DNA of 64,000 nucleotides. It comes from Planctomycetaceae bacterium (lineage in GTDB: Bacteria > Planctomycetota > Planctomycetia > Pirellulales > Pirellulaceae). The notes beneath the pieces are model-generated. The model was not told the DNA's origin. It worked only from the letters and a program-made list of their open reading frames with translations, and ran no database searches. A program made the translations under genes and the position numbers. Below, piece by piece: positions 30,214 through 38,396 of this stretch (the first letter of the stretch is position 1; each line of letters starts with the position of its first letter). The stretch is from positions 18,502-82,501 of the forward strand of contig SXOA01000174.1 of the NCBI GenBank assembly GCA_005778405.1, written 5' to 3'.

Positions 30214-30282
30214 CCGCCTCGTCCACGAGGCGCTGAATCGCCGCGAAGTTGAACGCATTCCCCGCGTGGACGCGGGGGGCTA
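30211..30282. repeat. TAGCC/GGCTA palindromic element A
   Basis: The element begins TAGCC at the stop codon of the dehydrogenase and ends GGCTA. It holds two perfect hairpins: arms CGCCTCGT/ACGAGGCG (30215-30232, loop CC) and CCCCGCGT/ACGCGGGG (30260-30277, loop GG), separated by 27 bases ending CATTC. Element B has the same plan with different palindrome sequence. Confidence 0.75.
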
Positions 30283-30294
30283 AGCTCTCCTTCC

Positions 30295-31254
30295 ATGCTC
30301 TACCGCCCTCTTGGCAAAACCGGCATTCAGGTCTCCGCAATCGCCTTCGGCGCGGGGCCCGTGGCGGAATTGATGACGAACGCGGGGCGGTTTGAGGACC
30401 AGTGCAAAACTCTGCAACGGGCTGCCGAGCTTGGCATCAATTGGATTGATACGGCGGCGACCTATGGCGACGGCCGTTCGGAGGAATCGCTGGGTTGCGT
30501 TTTGCAGGCACTCGATCTGCGGACCAAGATGCATGTGGCGACGAAGGTTCGCGTTCCGCCGGAGGCGATTGGCGACATACCCGGTTACATCCACAAATCC
30601 GTCGGTGCCAGCCTTGGCCGGCTGCGGCTGCCGAAGGTGACGCTGCTGCAACTGCACAATTCGATCACCGCGGAGCGAGGCGCTCAGCCGACTTCGCTGA
30701 CTCCGGAGGACGTGCTCGGACGCGGTGGCGTGCTGACGGCATTCAATAAACTGAAGTCAGCCGGCGCGGTGGAGCACTTTGGTCTGACCGGACTTGGAGA
30801 GCCGGCCGCGCTAATGGAAGTTCTTTGTAGTCACCAGTTCGAGACGGTGCAGACGCCCTACAACCTCCTCAATCCGAGTTCCGGGCGAGAGATGCCAGCG
30901 GACTTCTCAGAAGCCAATCTTGGAAACTTGCTGGCTACTTGTCGGGAATTCGGCGTTGGCGTCTTCGCCATCCGCGTCTTCGCCGGCGGCGCTTTGGCCG
31001 GACAAAAACCTAGCAGGCATACACTCACTACCAAATTCTTCCCCCTCGACCTCTTCCGCCGCGATGAAGAGCGAGTCGCTGCGCTTGCCAAGCGCCTTCC
31101 GGAAGGAATGTCCCTGCGTGAGGTTGCACTTCGCTTCGCCATCAGCCATCCTGACGTAGCCTCCGCCATCATCGGCTTTGGGTCAACGGCCGAAGTGGAA
31201 GAATCGGCGCGGCATGTGGCTAAGGGGCCGCTCAGTAGTCCGCTCACTCCGTGA
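30295..31254 (+). CDS. Aldo/keto reductase
   Basis: 319 residues, an (alpha/beta)8 NADPH-dependent reductase. The N-terminal LGKTGIQVSAIAFGAG motif is typical; catalytic Asp and Tyr lie in DTAATYGDG (~49-57), Lys in ATKVRV (~84), and a histidine in LLQLHNS (~120). A nucleotide-binding pattern near the C-terminus includes IIGFGSTAEVEES. It probably reduces a sugar aldehyde or ketone in the same pathway as the upstream dehydrogenase and downstream carrier. The last codons and TGA stop lie inside palindromic element B, so its C-terminal five residues may have been rewritten by that element. Confidence 0.93.
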   Translation: MLYRPLGKTGIQVSAIAFGAGPVAELMTNAGRFEDQCKTLQRAAELGINWIDTAATYGDGRSEESLGCVLQALDLRTKMHVATKVRVPPEAIGDIPGYIHKSVGASLGRLRLPKVTLLQLHNSITAERGAQPTSLTPEDVLGRGGVLTAFNKLKSAGAVEHFGLTGLGEPAALMEVLCSHQFETVQTPYNLLNPSSGREMPADFSEANLGNLLATCREFGVGVFAIRVFAGGALAGQKPSRHTLTTKFFPLDLFRRDEERVAALAKRLPEGMSLREVALRFAISHPDVASAIIGFGSTAEVEESARHVAKGPLSSPLTP

Positions 31255-31287
31255 GCGGACATTCCTGCACACGGAGTGTGCAGGCTA
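31236..31287. repeat. TAG/GGCTA palindromic element B
   Basis: Two adjacent perfect hairpins: GTCCGCTCAC/GTGAGCGGAC (31238-31260, loop TCC) and CCTGCACAC/GTGTGCAGG (31264-31284, loop GGA), joined by ATT and ending GGCTA. It spans the aldo/keto reductase stop codon and runs to five bases before the MFS start codon. Confidence 0.8.
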
Positions 31288-31292
31288 CTTTT

Positions 31293-32660
31293 ATGAAACC
31301 AGCCGAATTATCCCCGACAAGCCGTTACATCATCCTGGTGGCGGGCTTTCTGGGGTGGATGTTTTCCGGCGTGCAGATGTCGCTGATGAACCTCGCCTCG
31401 GGTTCCGCGACGGAAGAGTTTGTTCGTAGCGGACTGTTTGAAGGCGGCGGCTCATTCCAACTCCAGAGGCTCCTCGTCGCGCCGAGGTTTCAGTCCCCCC
31501 CTAAACCAATTGCCGTTGTTCCCGCGACGCCCGAGCAGAAGGCTCAATTCAAGCAGTTCAAGCCGCGGTGGTATGCCTTTTACAACAGCGGTTTCCTGCT
31601 CGGGGCGGCAGCCGGCGGACTGCTGTTTGGCTGGATTGCGGATCGAACGGGACGGGTGCGGGCGATGGGGGCCAGCGTCCTCTGCTATTCACTGTTCGCT
31701 GGGGCCGGGTATTTTGCGGCGACTCCCGAACAATTGCTGCTGTGCCGGTTTCTCTCCGGCATGGGGGTCGGCGGCATGTGGCCCACGGGCGTTTCGCTCG
31801 CATCCGAAGCCTGGTCCGATGTGTCCCGTCCCACTCTGGCCGGCCTGCTGGGACCCGCGGCCAATGTGGGCATCGTGCTGATGAGCGTGCTCTGCTGGTA
31901 TCAGCCGCTGGACTGGACTTCCTGGCGCTGGTGCCTGCTCGCGGGAAGCTCATCGATCATTCTAGGCGTCTTGGTTTTCCTCGCCGTGCCGGAGTCGGTT
32001 GCCTGGCTGAAGACAAAAACGGACACAAGCAAAAGCAAACCGGCGGGGGCTCTCACCAGCCTGCTTTCCCCTCCGCTGTTGCCGCTCACTCTGATTGGCA
32101 TTGCCCTGGGGACCATTCCGCTTCTCGGCGGCTGGGGAGTGACAAGCTGGCTCATTCCCTGGACAGAGGCAGTCCGCGGGGCGGAGGACCAAAGCGCCAA
32201 AGCCCTCACCGCCATCATGCGGGCCAGCGGCGGGGCGGTCGGGAGCCTGTTCGGCGGCTGGATTGCCAACCAACTCGGGCGACGGACGACGTACTTTCTC
32301 ATCAGCCTCGGTTCCTTCGGCCTGAGCGAGTTCATCTTCCTGCGTCTGGACCCGAGCATGACCGGATTCTCCGCCGCCGTCTTCGCCGTCGGCTGTGTCA
32401 GCACAGTCTTCTTCGGCTGGCTCCCGCTCTATCTCCCCGAACTGTTCCCCACCCACGCCCGCGCGACCGGCTCAGGCATCTCCTTCAACTTCGGCCGCAT
32501 CCTGACGGCGGTCGGCGTCTTGGGAACCGGCACCATCACATCCTGGTTTCAAGAGGATTATGCCCGCGCCGGAGCCATCATGAGCCTGATCTACGCGGCC
32601 GGAATGCTGGTCATTTTGTTGGCTCCCGATACGACGAAGAACCGGGTGGGGAGCGAGTGA
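31293..32660 (+). CDS. MFS transporter, sugar-porter-like
   Basis: 455 residues from ATG 31293; an upstream GTG at 31251 overlaps the previous stop but would add residues encoded by a repeat. About twelve transmembrane helices are visible. The loop between helices 2 and 3 has GWIADRTGRVRAMG, and the second half repeats GGWIANQLGRRTTY, both MFS signature loops. An unusual long loop (~35-85) after helix 1 is probably periplasmic. Its position after three dehydrogenase/hydrolase genes suggests it imports the substrate they degrade. Ligand unknown. Confidence 0.9.
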   Translation: MKPAELSPTSRYIILVAGFLGWMFSGVQMSLMNLASGSATEEFVRSGLFEGGGSFQLQRLLVAPRFQSPPKPIAVVPATPEQKAQFKQFKPRWYAFYNSGFLLGAAAGGLLFGWIADRTGRVRAMGASVLCYSLFAGAGYFAATPEQLLLCRFLSGMGVGGMWPTGVSLASEAWSDVSRPTLAGLLGPAANVGIVLMSVLCWYQPLDWTSWRWCLLAGSSSIILGVLVFLAVPESVAWLKTKTDTSKSKPAGALTSLLSPPLLPLTLIGIALGTIPLLGGWGVTSWLIPWTEAVRGAEDQSAKALTAIMRASGGAVGSLFGGWIANQLGRRTTYFLISLGSFGLSEFIFLRLDPSMTGFSAAVFAVGCVSTVFFGWLPLYLPELFPTHARATGSGISFNFGRILTAVGVLGTGTITSWFQEDYARAGAIMSLIYAAGMLVILLAPDTTKNRVGSE

Positions 32661-32736
32661 AAGATTTGTCAGGTTTGCGACGATGTTGCTTTACCGGGAC
32701 GCCAGCCGATACAATACGAACAGGAGAAGCGATGCC

Positions 32737-33393
32737 ATGAAGCGAACGAATCTTTTGCTGGTGGGCGCATCCCTGGTGATCTCTTTCGCCATTACCATTA
32801 TCTCCTCTGCCCAGCCTCCCACCACCGTTCAGCTTCCCACCTTCAGCTTCTTCACGGTGAACACCAGCGTCTCCGTTCCGGATAGTGGCGGGACGTATCT
32901 CGGCGGCCTCTTGCGGGGACGAGATTCGAGCACCATGAGGGGTCTCGCTCCATTTCCTGGACTGGCGAACCGGGGGATTGGGAGTGAGCGGAGTTCGGGA
33001 GGCATGAGCATTCGGGCCTGGGTCCATGACTTCCGCAAACTGGACGATGCCTTGCTTGCCGAGGCCGCCGCTAAGAGGCGAGAATCCGATCCGGCGGCGC
33101 TCCGAGGGGAAACTCTAGCGGGTAGTCTGGAAAAATCATCGGCTGGCAATCCCGCTGCCGAAGCCCCACTTCTCTCCGTCGCAGATATCCGCCGCCAGAA
33201 CGAGCAGCAGGACGCGGCTCAGCGGGAGGAGGCCCTCGCATACTTCACCAAGGCCGAAGAATATCGCATTGCCGGAAAACTGGGCCTCGCCAAGCTCAAC
33301 TATCAGCGAGCGGCGGCGCGGGATGGGGGGAAGGTGAAGGAAGCGGCGCTCGTGCGGATTCGGGGGATGGAGCAAGAACAGGTAAAGAGGTAA
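32737..33393 (+). CDS. Small exported hypothetical protein
   Basis: 218 residues from ATG 32737. A signal peptide (~1-24, ending SSAQ) precedes a Ser/Pro/Gly-rich region, then a charged helical C-terminus (AYFTKAEEYRIAGKLGLAKL) resembling one tetratricopeptide-like helix pair. No named family is recognised. The ATG is embedded in ATGCCATGA, so a second upstream ATG two codons off-frame ends at once, which could dampen initiation. It is preceded by GGAG at a rather long spacing. Position between the MFS gene and the Gfo/Idh gene gives no clear role. Confidence 0.65.
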   Translation: MKRTNLLLVGASLVISFAITIISSAQPPTTVQLPTFSFFTVNTSVSVPDSGGTYLGGLLRGRDSSTMRGLAPFPGLANRGIGSERSSGGMSIRAWVHDFRKLDDALLAEAAAKRRESDPAALRGETLAGSLEKSSAGNPAAEAPLLSVADIRRQNEQQDAAQREEALAYFTKAEEYRIAGKLGLAKLNYQRAAARDGGKVKEAALVRIRGMEQEQVKR

Positions 33394-33450
33394 GGGGATG
33401 ATGGGATAAGGGGAAAGTTCCTTTCCCATCTTCCCGTTACCCCATCATGC
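33391..33450. repeat. Imperfect inverted repeat after hypothetical gene
   Basis: A G/A-rich left arm ending GGGGAAAG (33410-33417) faces a C/T-rich right arm beginning CTTTCCC (33421-33427); outer parts GGATGATGGG and CCCCATCATGCC also pair. It could fold as a long hairpin behind the gene, but no T-run follows. Confidence 0.5.
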
Positions 33451-33525
33451 CCTCATCTCGCCCCTCTGCTCCCCGTCTTCCTTTCACCTCGCCGCGCGGG
33501 TTCAATAGTGGCTTCTTCCCGTGGC

Positions 33526-33608
33526 GACACGCGGCACGCGTGTCAGCCGTTTTTGCTGTGCGATTCCTAATCACCATGAAGCCGACACGCGGGCCGCGTG
33601 TGGCTACG
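33526..33608. repeat. Palindromic element C upstream of Gfo/Idh gene
   Basis: Two perfect hairpins: GACACGCG/CGCGTGTC (33526-33544, loop GCA) and ACACGCGG/CCGCGTGT (33585-33601, one-base loop), the second followed by GGCTAC. The last 31 bases occur again, inverted, at 35472-35502. It ends 20 bases before the next start codon. Confidence 0.75.
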
Positions 33609-33628
33609 CATTTTGTCGGAGAATTAAC

Positions 33629-34744
33629 ATGAGCACCAAGAAAGTCAACGTCGCGATGGTCGGGCTCGGGTTCGGAGCGGAGTTCATTCCTATCTATCAG
33701 CGGCACCCGAATGCCAACGTCTACGCCATCTGCCAGCGAAACATGGAGAAGATGAACACGGTCGGCGACCGATTCAAAATCGAGAAGCGGTACACGAAGT
33801 TCGAGGACGTGCTCAAGGATCCGGGCGTCGACTTCGTGCATATCAACTCACCGATTCCGGACCATGCCTGGATGAGCATGGAGGCCCTCAAAGCGGGGAA
33901 GCACGTGATGTGTACCGTGCCGATGGCGACGACCGTCGAGGATTGCCAGAAAATCTGCGAGTTGGTGAAGCAGACGGGCCTTAAATATATGATGGCCGAG
34001 ACTGTGGTCTACAGCCGCGAGTTTCTGTTCATCAAGGAGCTGTATCAGAAGGGGGAACTCGGAAAAATCCAGCACTTGGCCGCTTCGCACCCGCAGGACA
34101 TGGACGGCTGGCCGGATTACTGGGAGCGGATGATCCCGATGCACTATGCCACGCATGTCGTCAGCCCGTGCCTCGGCCTCCTCAACGGACGGGCCGACTA
34201 CGTGAGCTGTTTTGGCAGCGGGACGGTGCGGGAGGATATCGCCAAGAAGTCGGGCAACAAGTTCGCCGTCGAGTCGTGCCACATCAAAATCAAGGACAGC
34301 GATGTCTCCTGTCACATCTGGCGGTTCCTGTACGACGTCGCCCGGCAGTACCGCGAGAGCTTCGACGTCTACGGCACCAAGAAGAGCTTTGAATGGACGC
34401 TTGTCGAAGGTGAGCCTCATGTGCTCCACACCGCCAAGAAGCCGGAGCATGAAATCGCCTCCAAGATCGAAGTCCCCGACTTCGCCCATCTGCTGCCCGA
34501 GCCGATCCGGATGTTCACGAAGACGATCCAGGACGCGGACCACCTTTCGTTCATTCAAGGTGGCGGCCACGGCGGCTCACATCCCCACCTTGTCAACGAA
34601 TTCGTTTCCGCCCTCAGCGCCGGCCGCGACCCCTGGCCGAACGCCACCCTCTCCGCCAACTGGACCTGCGTCGGCATCCTGGCTCATCAGTCCGCCCTCA
34701 AGGGGGGCGAAATCGTCCGGCTACCGGAGTTTACGCTTACTTAG
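33629..34744 (+). CDS. Gfo/Idh/MocA-family oxidoreductase
   Basis: 371 residues from ATG 33629 (CGGAGA upstream); an extension to 33521 would translate the repeat element. The N-terminal Rossmann fold has VGLGFGAEFIP; the NAD-binding region continues through the KAGKHVMCTVPMA motif, where the Lys of the usual EKP-type motif is replaced by TVP. The C-terminal domain includes GGGHGGSHP near residue 312, typical of this family. Enzymes of this group oxidise or epimerise sugars and inositols. There is no export signal. The EKP variation means dehydrogenase activity should be checked. Followed by a membrane protein gene. Confidence 0.88.
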   Translation: MSTKKVNVAMVGLGFGAEFIPIYQRHPNANVYAICQRNMEKMNTVGDRFKIEKRYTKFEDVLKDPGVDFVHINSPIPDHAWMSMEALKAGKHVMCTVPMATTVEDCQKICELVKQTGLKYMMAETVVYSREFLFIKELYQKGELGKIQHLAASHPQDMDGWPDYWERMIPMHYATHVVSPCLGLLNGRADYVSCFGSGTVREDIAKKSGNKFAVESCHIKIKDSDVSCHIWRFLYDVARQYRESFDVYGTKKSFEWTLVEGEPHVLHTAKKPEHEIASKIEVPDFAHLLPEPIRMFTKTIQDADHLSFIQGGGHGGSHPHLVNEFVSALSAGRDPWPNATLSANWTCVGILAHQSALKGGEIVRLPEFTLT

Positions 34745-34765
34745 ACTCGCATCGAAAGAACTACC

Positions 34766-35347
34766 ATGTCGCTCCCCGTCCGCATTCTCGTTGCCGGCCT
34801 TGTCGGCGGAATTCTCGTGTTCTTCATGGGGGCCTTTGAGCACATGGCGCTCGACTGGGGGGGCAGAACGATTTCCCGCATCCCGCGGGACGCGACATTT
34901 CGGGAGCACGTCCAAGAGCAGAGCCTCCCTCCCGCGATCTACATGTTTCCCGAAATGCCCAAAGAGGGAAGCAACGCGGAAACAAAGCGGTTTGGCGAGC
35001 AATGGAAAGCCGGACCAAGCGGCCTGCTGATCATCGCACCGCCAGGGGAAGACGTGATGCCTCCTAAGACGCTTATCCTGGAAGCTCTCAGCAACATCAT
35101 CGCCGCTCTGATCGCCGCCTGGATTGTCTCGCTGATCTCGGCGGACAAGCCGTTCCTTTGGCGTTGGAAGGTGGTCGTGCTAATGGCCATCTTCGCCTGG
35201 GTTTCTCTCGTCGCCTCTTATGGCATTTGGTACCACTTTCCCTGGCCGTTCATTCGGGACGATCTGCTCTGCACGATTCTGGAATGGTCCGTCGGCGGTG
35301 CGGCGATTGCGGGGCTTGTGCCTGGCGGAACTAAAGACAATGCGTAA
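34766..35347 (+). CDS. Four-helix membrane protein of unknown function
   Basis: 193 residues with an N-terminal membrane helix (VRILVAGLVGGILVFFMGAFEH), a ~70-residue loop containing IYMFPEMPKEG, and three further helices (~108-185). No enzyme motif is visible. Proteins of this size and pattern are common in planctomycetes but I cannot name a family. It starts 21 bases after the Gfo/Idh gene and is probably on the same transcript. Confidence 0.7.
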   Translation: MSLPVRILVAGLVGGILVFFMGAFEHMALDWGGRTISRIPRDATFREHVQEQSLPPAIYMFPEMPKEGSNAETKRFGEQWKAGPSGLLIIAPPGEDVMPPKTLILEALSNIIAALIAAWIVSLISADKPFLWRWKVVVLMAIFAWVSLVASYGIWYHFPWPFIRDDLLCTILEWSVGGAAIAGLVPGGTKDNA

Positions 35348-35358
35348 CAGCAGGATCG

Positions 35359-35418
35359 TGGGGTAGGCTTCCAGCCTGCCACGAACTGGCTTGCAAGGCA
35401 GGCTGGAAGCCTACCCCA
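35359..35418. repeat. Long perfect inverted repeat (element D)
   Basis: Two perfect 22-base arms (35359-35380 and 35397-35418) containing TAGGCTTCCAGCCTGCC, separated by a 16-base loop. The arms themselves are partly self-complementary. It sits between convergent genes; the following bases are A-rich rather than T-rich, so it is not a typical terminator for the plus-strand genes. Confidence 0.8.
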
Positions 35419-35471
35419 TAAAAAATCGCCCCGGACAAGTCAGATCGACTGATCCGGGGCGAGTGAAAACT

Positions 35472-35502
35472 CGTAGCCACACGCGGCCCGCGTGTCGGCT
35501 TC
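35472..35502. repeat. Palindromic element E, inverted copy of C
   Basis: An exact 31-base reverse copy of 33578-33608. The core hairpin is ACACGCGG/CCGCGTGT (35479-35495) with flanks GTAGCC and CGGCTTC. It ends 17 bases from the stop of the convergent barrel-protein gene. Confidence 0.8.
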
Positions 35503-35518
35503 TTTTTCTTACCGGGCC

Positions 35519-36844
35519 TTACCAGCAGAAGGTCGCGCCGACGTAACCGCCGTGCAGAATGAGGCAGTCGCTGGCGTGAACCCGCTGGGCGTCGGGCAGG
35601 TAGGCGAAGTTGTTCGGAATCTGGCCATCCGTCAGGGCCAGGCCCGTGACGCCGACCATCCGGTATCCGCCGTCGATGCTCCAGCACTTGCTCATCTGGT
35701 ACTTGCCGCCGAGGTCAAGCTGGCCGAGGAAGGCCAGGCCGGTCTGGCTGCTTTGGAAGCGGTAGGCGGTGGTGGCATAGGGGCCGACGTTGACCACCGC
35801 GTCACCTGCCGCTCCGTACACGGCCTGGTTCACGATGGCATGGTTGCCATAGATGCCGGCCTTGCCGATTCCGTACAGCGAGAAGCAGTTCCACACCCGG
35901 TAGTTCAGACCGCCGCCGACCTGGAAGCCCAGGAGGTTGTTGCGGGTCCGGACCAGGTACTCGATTTCGTTGGGGGAACCGTCAAACACGTTGTCGGCGT
36001 TGTCGCTATAGAAGCGGAAGTCGTCATTCATCTGAAAGTAACGGACGCCAACCATCCAGCCCGCACCCAGCCGCGGGCCGCAGGGGCCCGAGTAAGGCGA
36101 GCAGCCGAATAATCCGCCGCTGCAGCCGCAGTTGCCGAGCAGGTTCCATTCAACGCTGTTGATGGCCTGGTTGGTGATGACCCGGTGGTGGAAGGCGTTG
36201 TTCCAATAGCCGGTGGCGGGGTTGGCGTTGTAGTCCAGTCCGGCAAAGTTGACATAGCTGCCGATGGGATAGTTGGTGTTGTAAACGTCGGCCTGCTGGG
36301 CGGAGGGATAGATGCCCCAGTAGGTGAAAGCCGCACCCCAGTTCCCACATCCGAACATCTTACCGGCCGTGACATCCACCCCGCCGCTGAACTGGCCGTT
36401 GGTGTCGCCAGTCTGCATCACCGGCAGGTACGTATTGGTGTTATAGGTGAGGTACGTGCTGCCTCGCGTTGGCGAGCCAAGGACCAAGGCCCCGACCGAC
36501 CCGAACCAGTATCCGCCGCGGCAGCCGTTGTCCACGCAGCCGGATGTGCAGGGGGTGTCACTGCCCCATTGCTGCATCGCGGTCTTATAACTCGGAGGAG
36601 CTTGCAGAGGAGCATCGCTGGGGCTGGGAATGGCGTCCGGCGGGGCGGGATTATCGCCCTCGGCGGCTTCCACGATCACGCTGTCTTGATGAGCGACCGG
36701 CGACGCCATGATGCAGTCGGAGTCGGTCGGAATGGGAAGTAGTGCTGGCAGGCCATACTCCTGGCCACGTGCCATCGTCGCCACACCACCCGCCAGGACA
36801 AAGCCCAGCGTCAATAACACGCCTCGTGCGTAATAGGATCTCAT
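35519..36844 (-). CDS. Outer-membrane beta-barrel protein (BBP7/PF07585-like)
   Basis: 441 residues from ATG 36844, with AAGGAG seven bases upstream. A signal peptide ends near ARGQ. The mature protein is rich in Gly, Asn and aromatic residues in alternating strands, with GARLGAGWMVGVRYFQM-like sequence and a C-terminal Phe-Cys-Trp end, as in planctomycete barrel porins. Clusters of cysteines (CTSGCVDNGC; CGCSGGLFGC) occur in the N-terminal half and may form disulfides in the outer part. No pore specificity can be predicted. It is the last gene before a convergent run of palindromic elements. Confidence 0.78.
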   Translation of the reverse strand: MRSYYARGVLLTLGFVLAGGVATMARGQEYGLPALLPIPTDSDCIMASPVAHQDSVIVEAAEGDNPAPPDAIPSPSDAPLQAPPSYKTAMQQWGSDTPCTSGCVDNGCRGGYWFGSVGALVLGSPTRGSTYLTYNTNTYLPVMQTGDTNGQFSGGVDVTAGKMFGCGNWGAAFTYWGIYPSAQQADVYNTNYPIGSYVNFAGLDYNANPATGYWNNAFHHRVITNQAINSVEWNLLGNCGCSGGLFGCSPYSGPCGPRLGAGWMVGVRYFQMNDDFRFYSDNADNVFDGSPNEIEYLVRTRNNLLGFQVGGGLNYRVWNCFSLYGIGKAGIYGNHAIVNQAVYGAAGDAVVNVGPYATTAYRFQSSQTGLAFLGQLDLGGKYQMSKCWSIDGGYRMVGVTGLALTDGQIPNNFAYLPDAQRVHASDCLILHGGYVGATFCW

Positions 36845-37305
36845 CGCATACTCCTTACTGGACAGATCCATCATGGTCGCGGCACGCGGTCCGTCGCGCA
36901 TGCCGAGGATGGTCTAATGGGTTGGGGGTAGATAGAGTCAGAGGCATCCTGCCCCATCGCGATGGCATCCAGTGCCGCAGCCGCGCATCCTGGCGCGGGT
37001 CGAACCCCCGTCATCAATCCGTTGCGGGTGTCCTAACAGGGAAAATCGGTCGCTCTGCCGCTCCATGCTTGCTGAAAGCACCAGCCACGCTGCAATTGCT
37101 GACAAGCGGCAAAGCACAACCGGCAGCCGCGGCGCAGGCGTTCTGGCCGGACATTCCGCCTGTGCGGACTAGTGGCGTGATGCGGTGGCAGAAGCGGTGC
37201 GAAAGGAATCGTCAGAATAAATGGACCGGCGCTGGCGAGGGCAAGAACCAGAACCGCAAGTTAGCTCACACTTCACAAACGGCAAGTCGCTCGGCTAGAT
37301 TTTTT
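36845..37305. other. Gene-free stretch upstream of barrel gene
   Basis: About 460 bases without a supported gene. It includes the untranslated region and promoter of the barrel gene, and a segment (36990-37040) that resembles half of a tRNA on the minus strand, with GGTTCGACC, but the acceptor and anticodon stems do not form. I see no terminator or repeat here. Confidence 0.5.
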
Positions 37306-38127
37306 TCAGGGAGCGATGCCGCTGACGGGCACGACTTGCCCGTTTTGCCGATTGGCCGGAGTGGACGGAGGGCCGGCCGGGGGGAGCGTGGCCAGCCGTT
37401 TGGGCTCTCCCTGAAAATCGATGCTCGCCGAGTAGGCCTCCAGCGGATCGAGCTTTTGCAGCCCCTGGTCCCCTTTGACGAGACTCGGCCGGTCGTTCAT
37501 CGAAGCCTGAGCGGCTTTATAAACTCGCCCCCGCTGGAACGGGCCTATTCCCATCACCCACAATTCGCGGGCCTGGCTCGCGCCGGTCGAAACCCCCGCT
37601 TGCCAGACTCGCTGCTGGCTGGCCCGGTCGTAGGCGAACAAGCCAACCTTGGCCGCACCCCACTGATGGTTCCGCCTTCCCAAGGAAAGCTCGGGCAAAG
37701 AGCCGGCCGGCGAAAAGCCGGTGGCAAAAGCCGCCGCCGCGCTCACGGCCGCGCTACCGGGAATTCCATACGTCGCTTCGTTGCCGTCATTGCCCAGCGC
37801 CCCGACACGGGCTTCCACCACCAGGTCCGACTCCTCCATCTTCTCCGTCAGCCGGCAGTCATAGGCCAGCATCTGTTGGCGGAGGGAACTGGTGAGATAC
37901 TCGACGTTTGGATTGCCGCTGAGCTTGGCCCCGCTCAGGTACTTGGTATCGAAAAATACCTTCTGGCCGGAAAGCGGGCTGAAATCGACCTGGGCCACCA
38001 CTCGGTCCACCGCATCGGAAACCACCAGTTGTTCCGTCGCCATCCGGGACTTATTGATGGTGCAGCCCCCCAGCGCAACAGCGGCCATCAGCAGGAACAA
38101 ACGAAGGTACAAAGATAGACGCGGCAT
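37306..38127 (-). CDS. Lipoprotein, DUF6655-like
   Basis: 273 residues from ATG 38127. The signal ends in lipobox VALGGC, so the Cys at about residue 22 would be lipidated. Conserved-looking sequence after it (MATEQLVVSDAVDRVVAQ, FDTKYL) resembles the planctomycete lipoprotein family I recall as DUF6655; that name should be verified. No catalytic motif is visible. There is no good Shine-Dalgarno site. It lies between the barrel-protein gene and the carboxylase gene on the same strand but with long spacers, so it is probably transcribed alone. Confidence 0.72.
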   Translation of the reverse strand: MPRLSLYLRLFLLMAAVALGGCTINKSRMATEQLVVSDAVDRVVAQVDFSPLSGQKVFFDTKYLSGAKLSGNPNVEYLTSSLRQQMLAYDCRLTEKMEESDLVVEARVGALGNDGNEATYGIPGSAAVSAAAAFATGFSPAGSLPELSLGRRNHQWGAAKVGLFAYDRASQQRVWQAGVSTGASQARELWVMGIGPFQRGRVYKAAQASMNDRPSLVKGDQGLQKLDPLEAYSASIDFQGEPKRLATLPPAGPPSTPANRQNGQVVPVSGIAP

Positions 38128-38263
38128 AGGAGGCGGATAGTAGCGATTATTCACCGACTGGCAAACGTGGATTCGTCGCCTGCTAGCAGGCATCTCTCAC
38201 GCACGTTTCCGTCACCAGCCTGAAGCACAAGCGAAGGAAACCACCGCGATTCCAAACGATGGA

Positions 38264-38357
38264 TTTGCCTAAAAACCTAAGTGCTTGCCCCATCTGTTGC
38301 GATAGCAGAGTCAGCCAGCTTCTAGGTTCAGTACCCTAGATAAGGTTTTTGGGCAAA
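38264..38357. repeat. Candidate three-way-junction element
   Basis: Outer arms TTTGCCTAAAAACCT (38264-38278) and AGGTTTTTGGGCAAA (38343-38357) pair over 15 positions with one G-U on the minus-strand RNA or G-T mismatch on DNA. Two inner hairpins are possible, CTGTT/AGCAG near 38295-38310 and TCTAGG/CCTAGA at 38321-38340. It lies between two minus-strand genes. It could be a structured leader of the lipoprotein gene or a small mobile-element remnant. Confidence 0.5.
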
Positions 38358-38396
38358 GCCTCGATCCCATCGAAAAACTGCCTCCCACTGTTCGCT

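Noticed and set aside
36985..37075. tRNA-like segment on the minus strand with GGTTCGACC and AGGACAC
   Set aside because: The T-stem has mismatches, no anticodon loop with T33 is present, and the acceptor arms do not pair. At most it is a remnant.
36742..38118. Long plus-strand frame across the barrel and lipoprotein genes
   Set aside because: It crosses two minus-strand genes and a spacer and lacks any recognisable domain.
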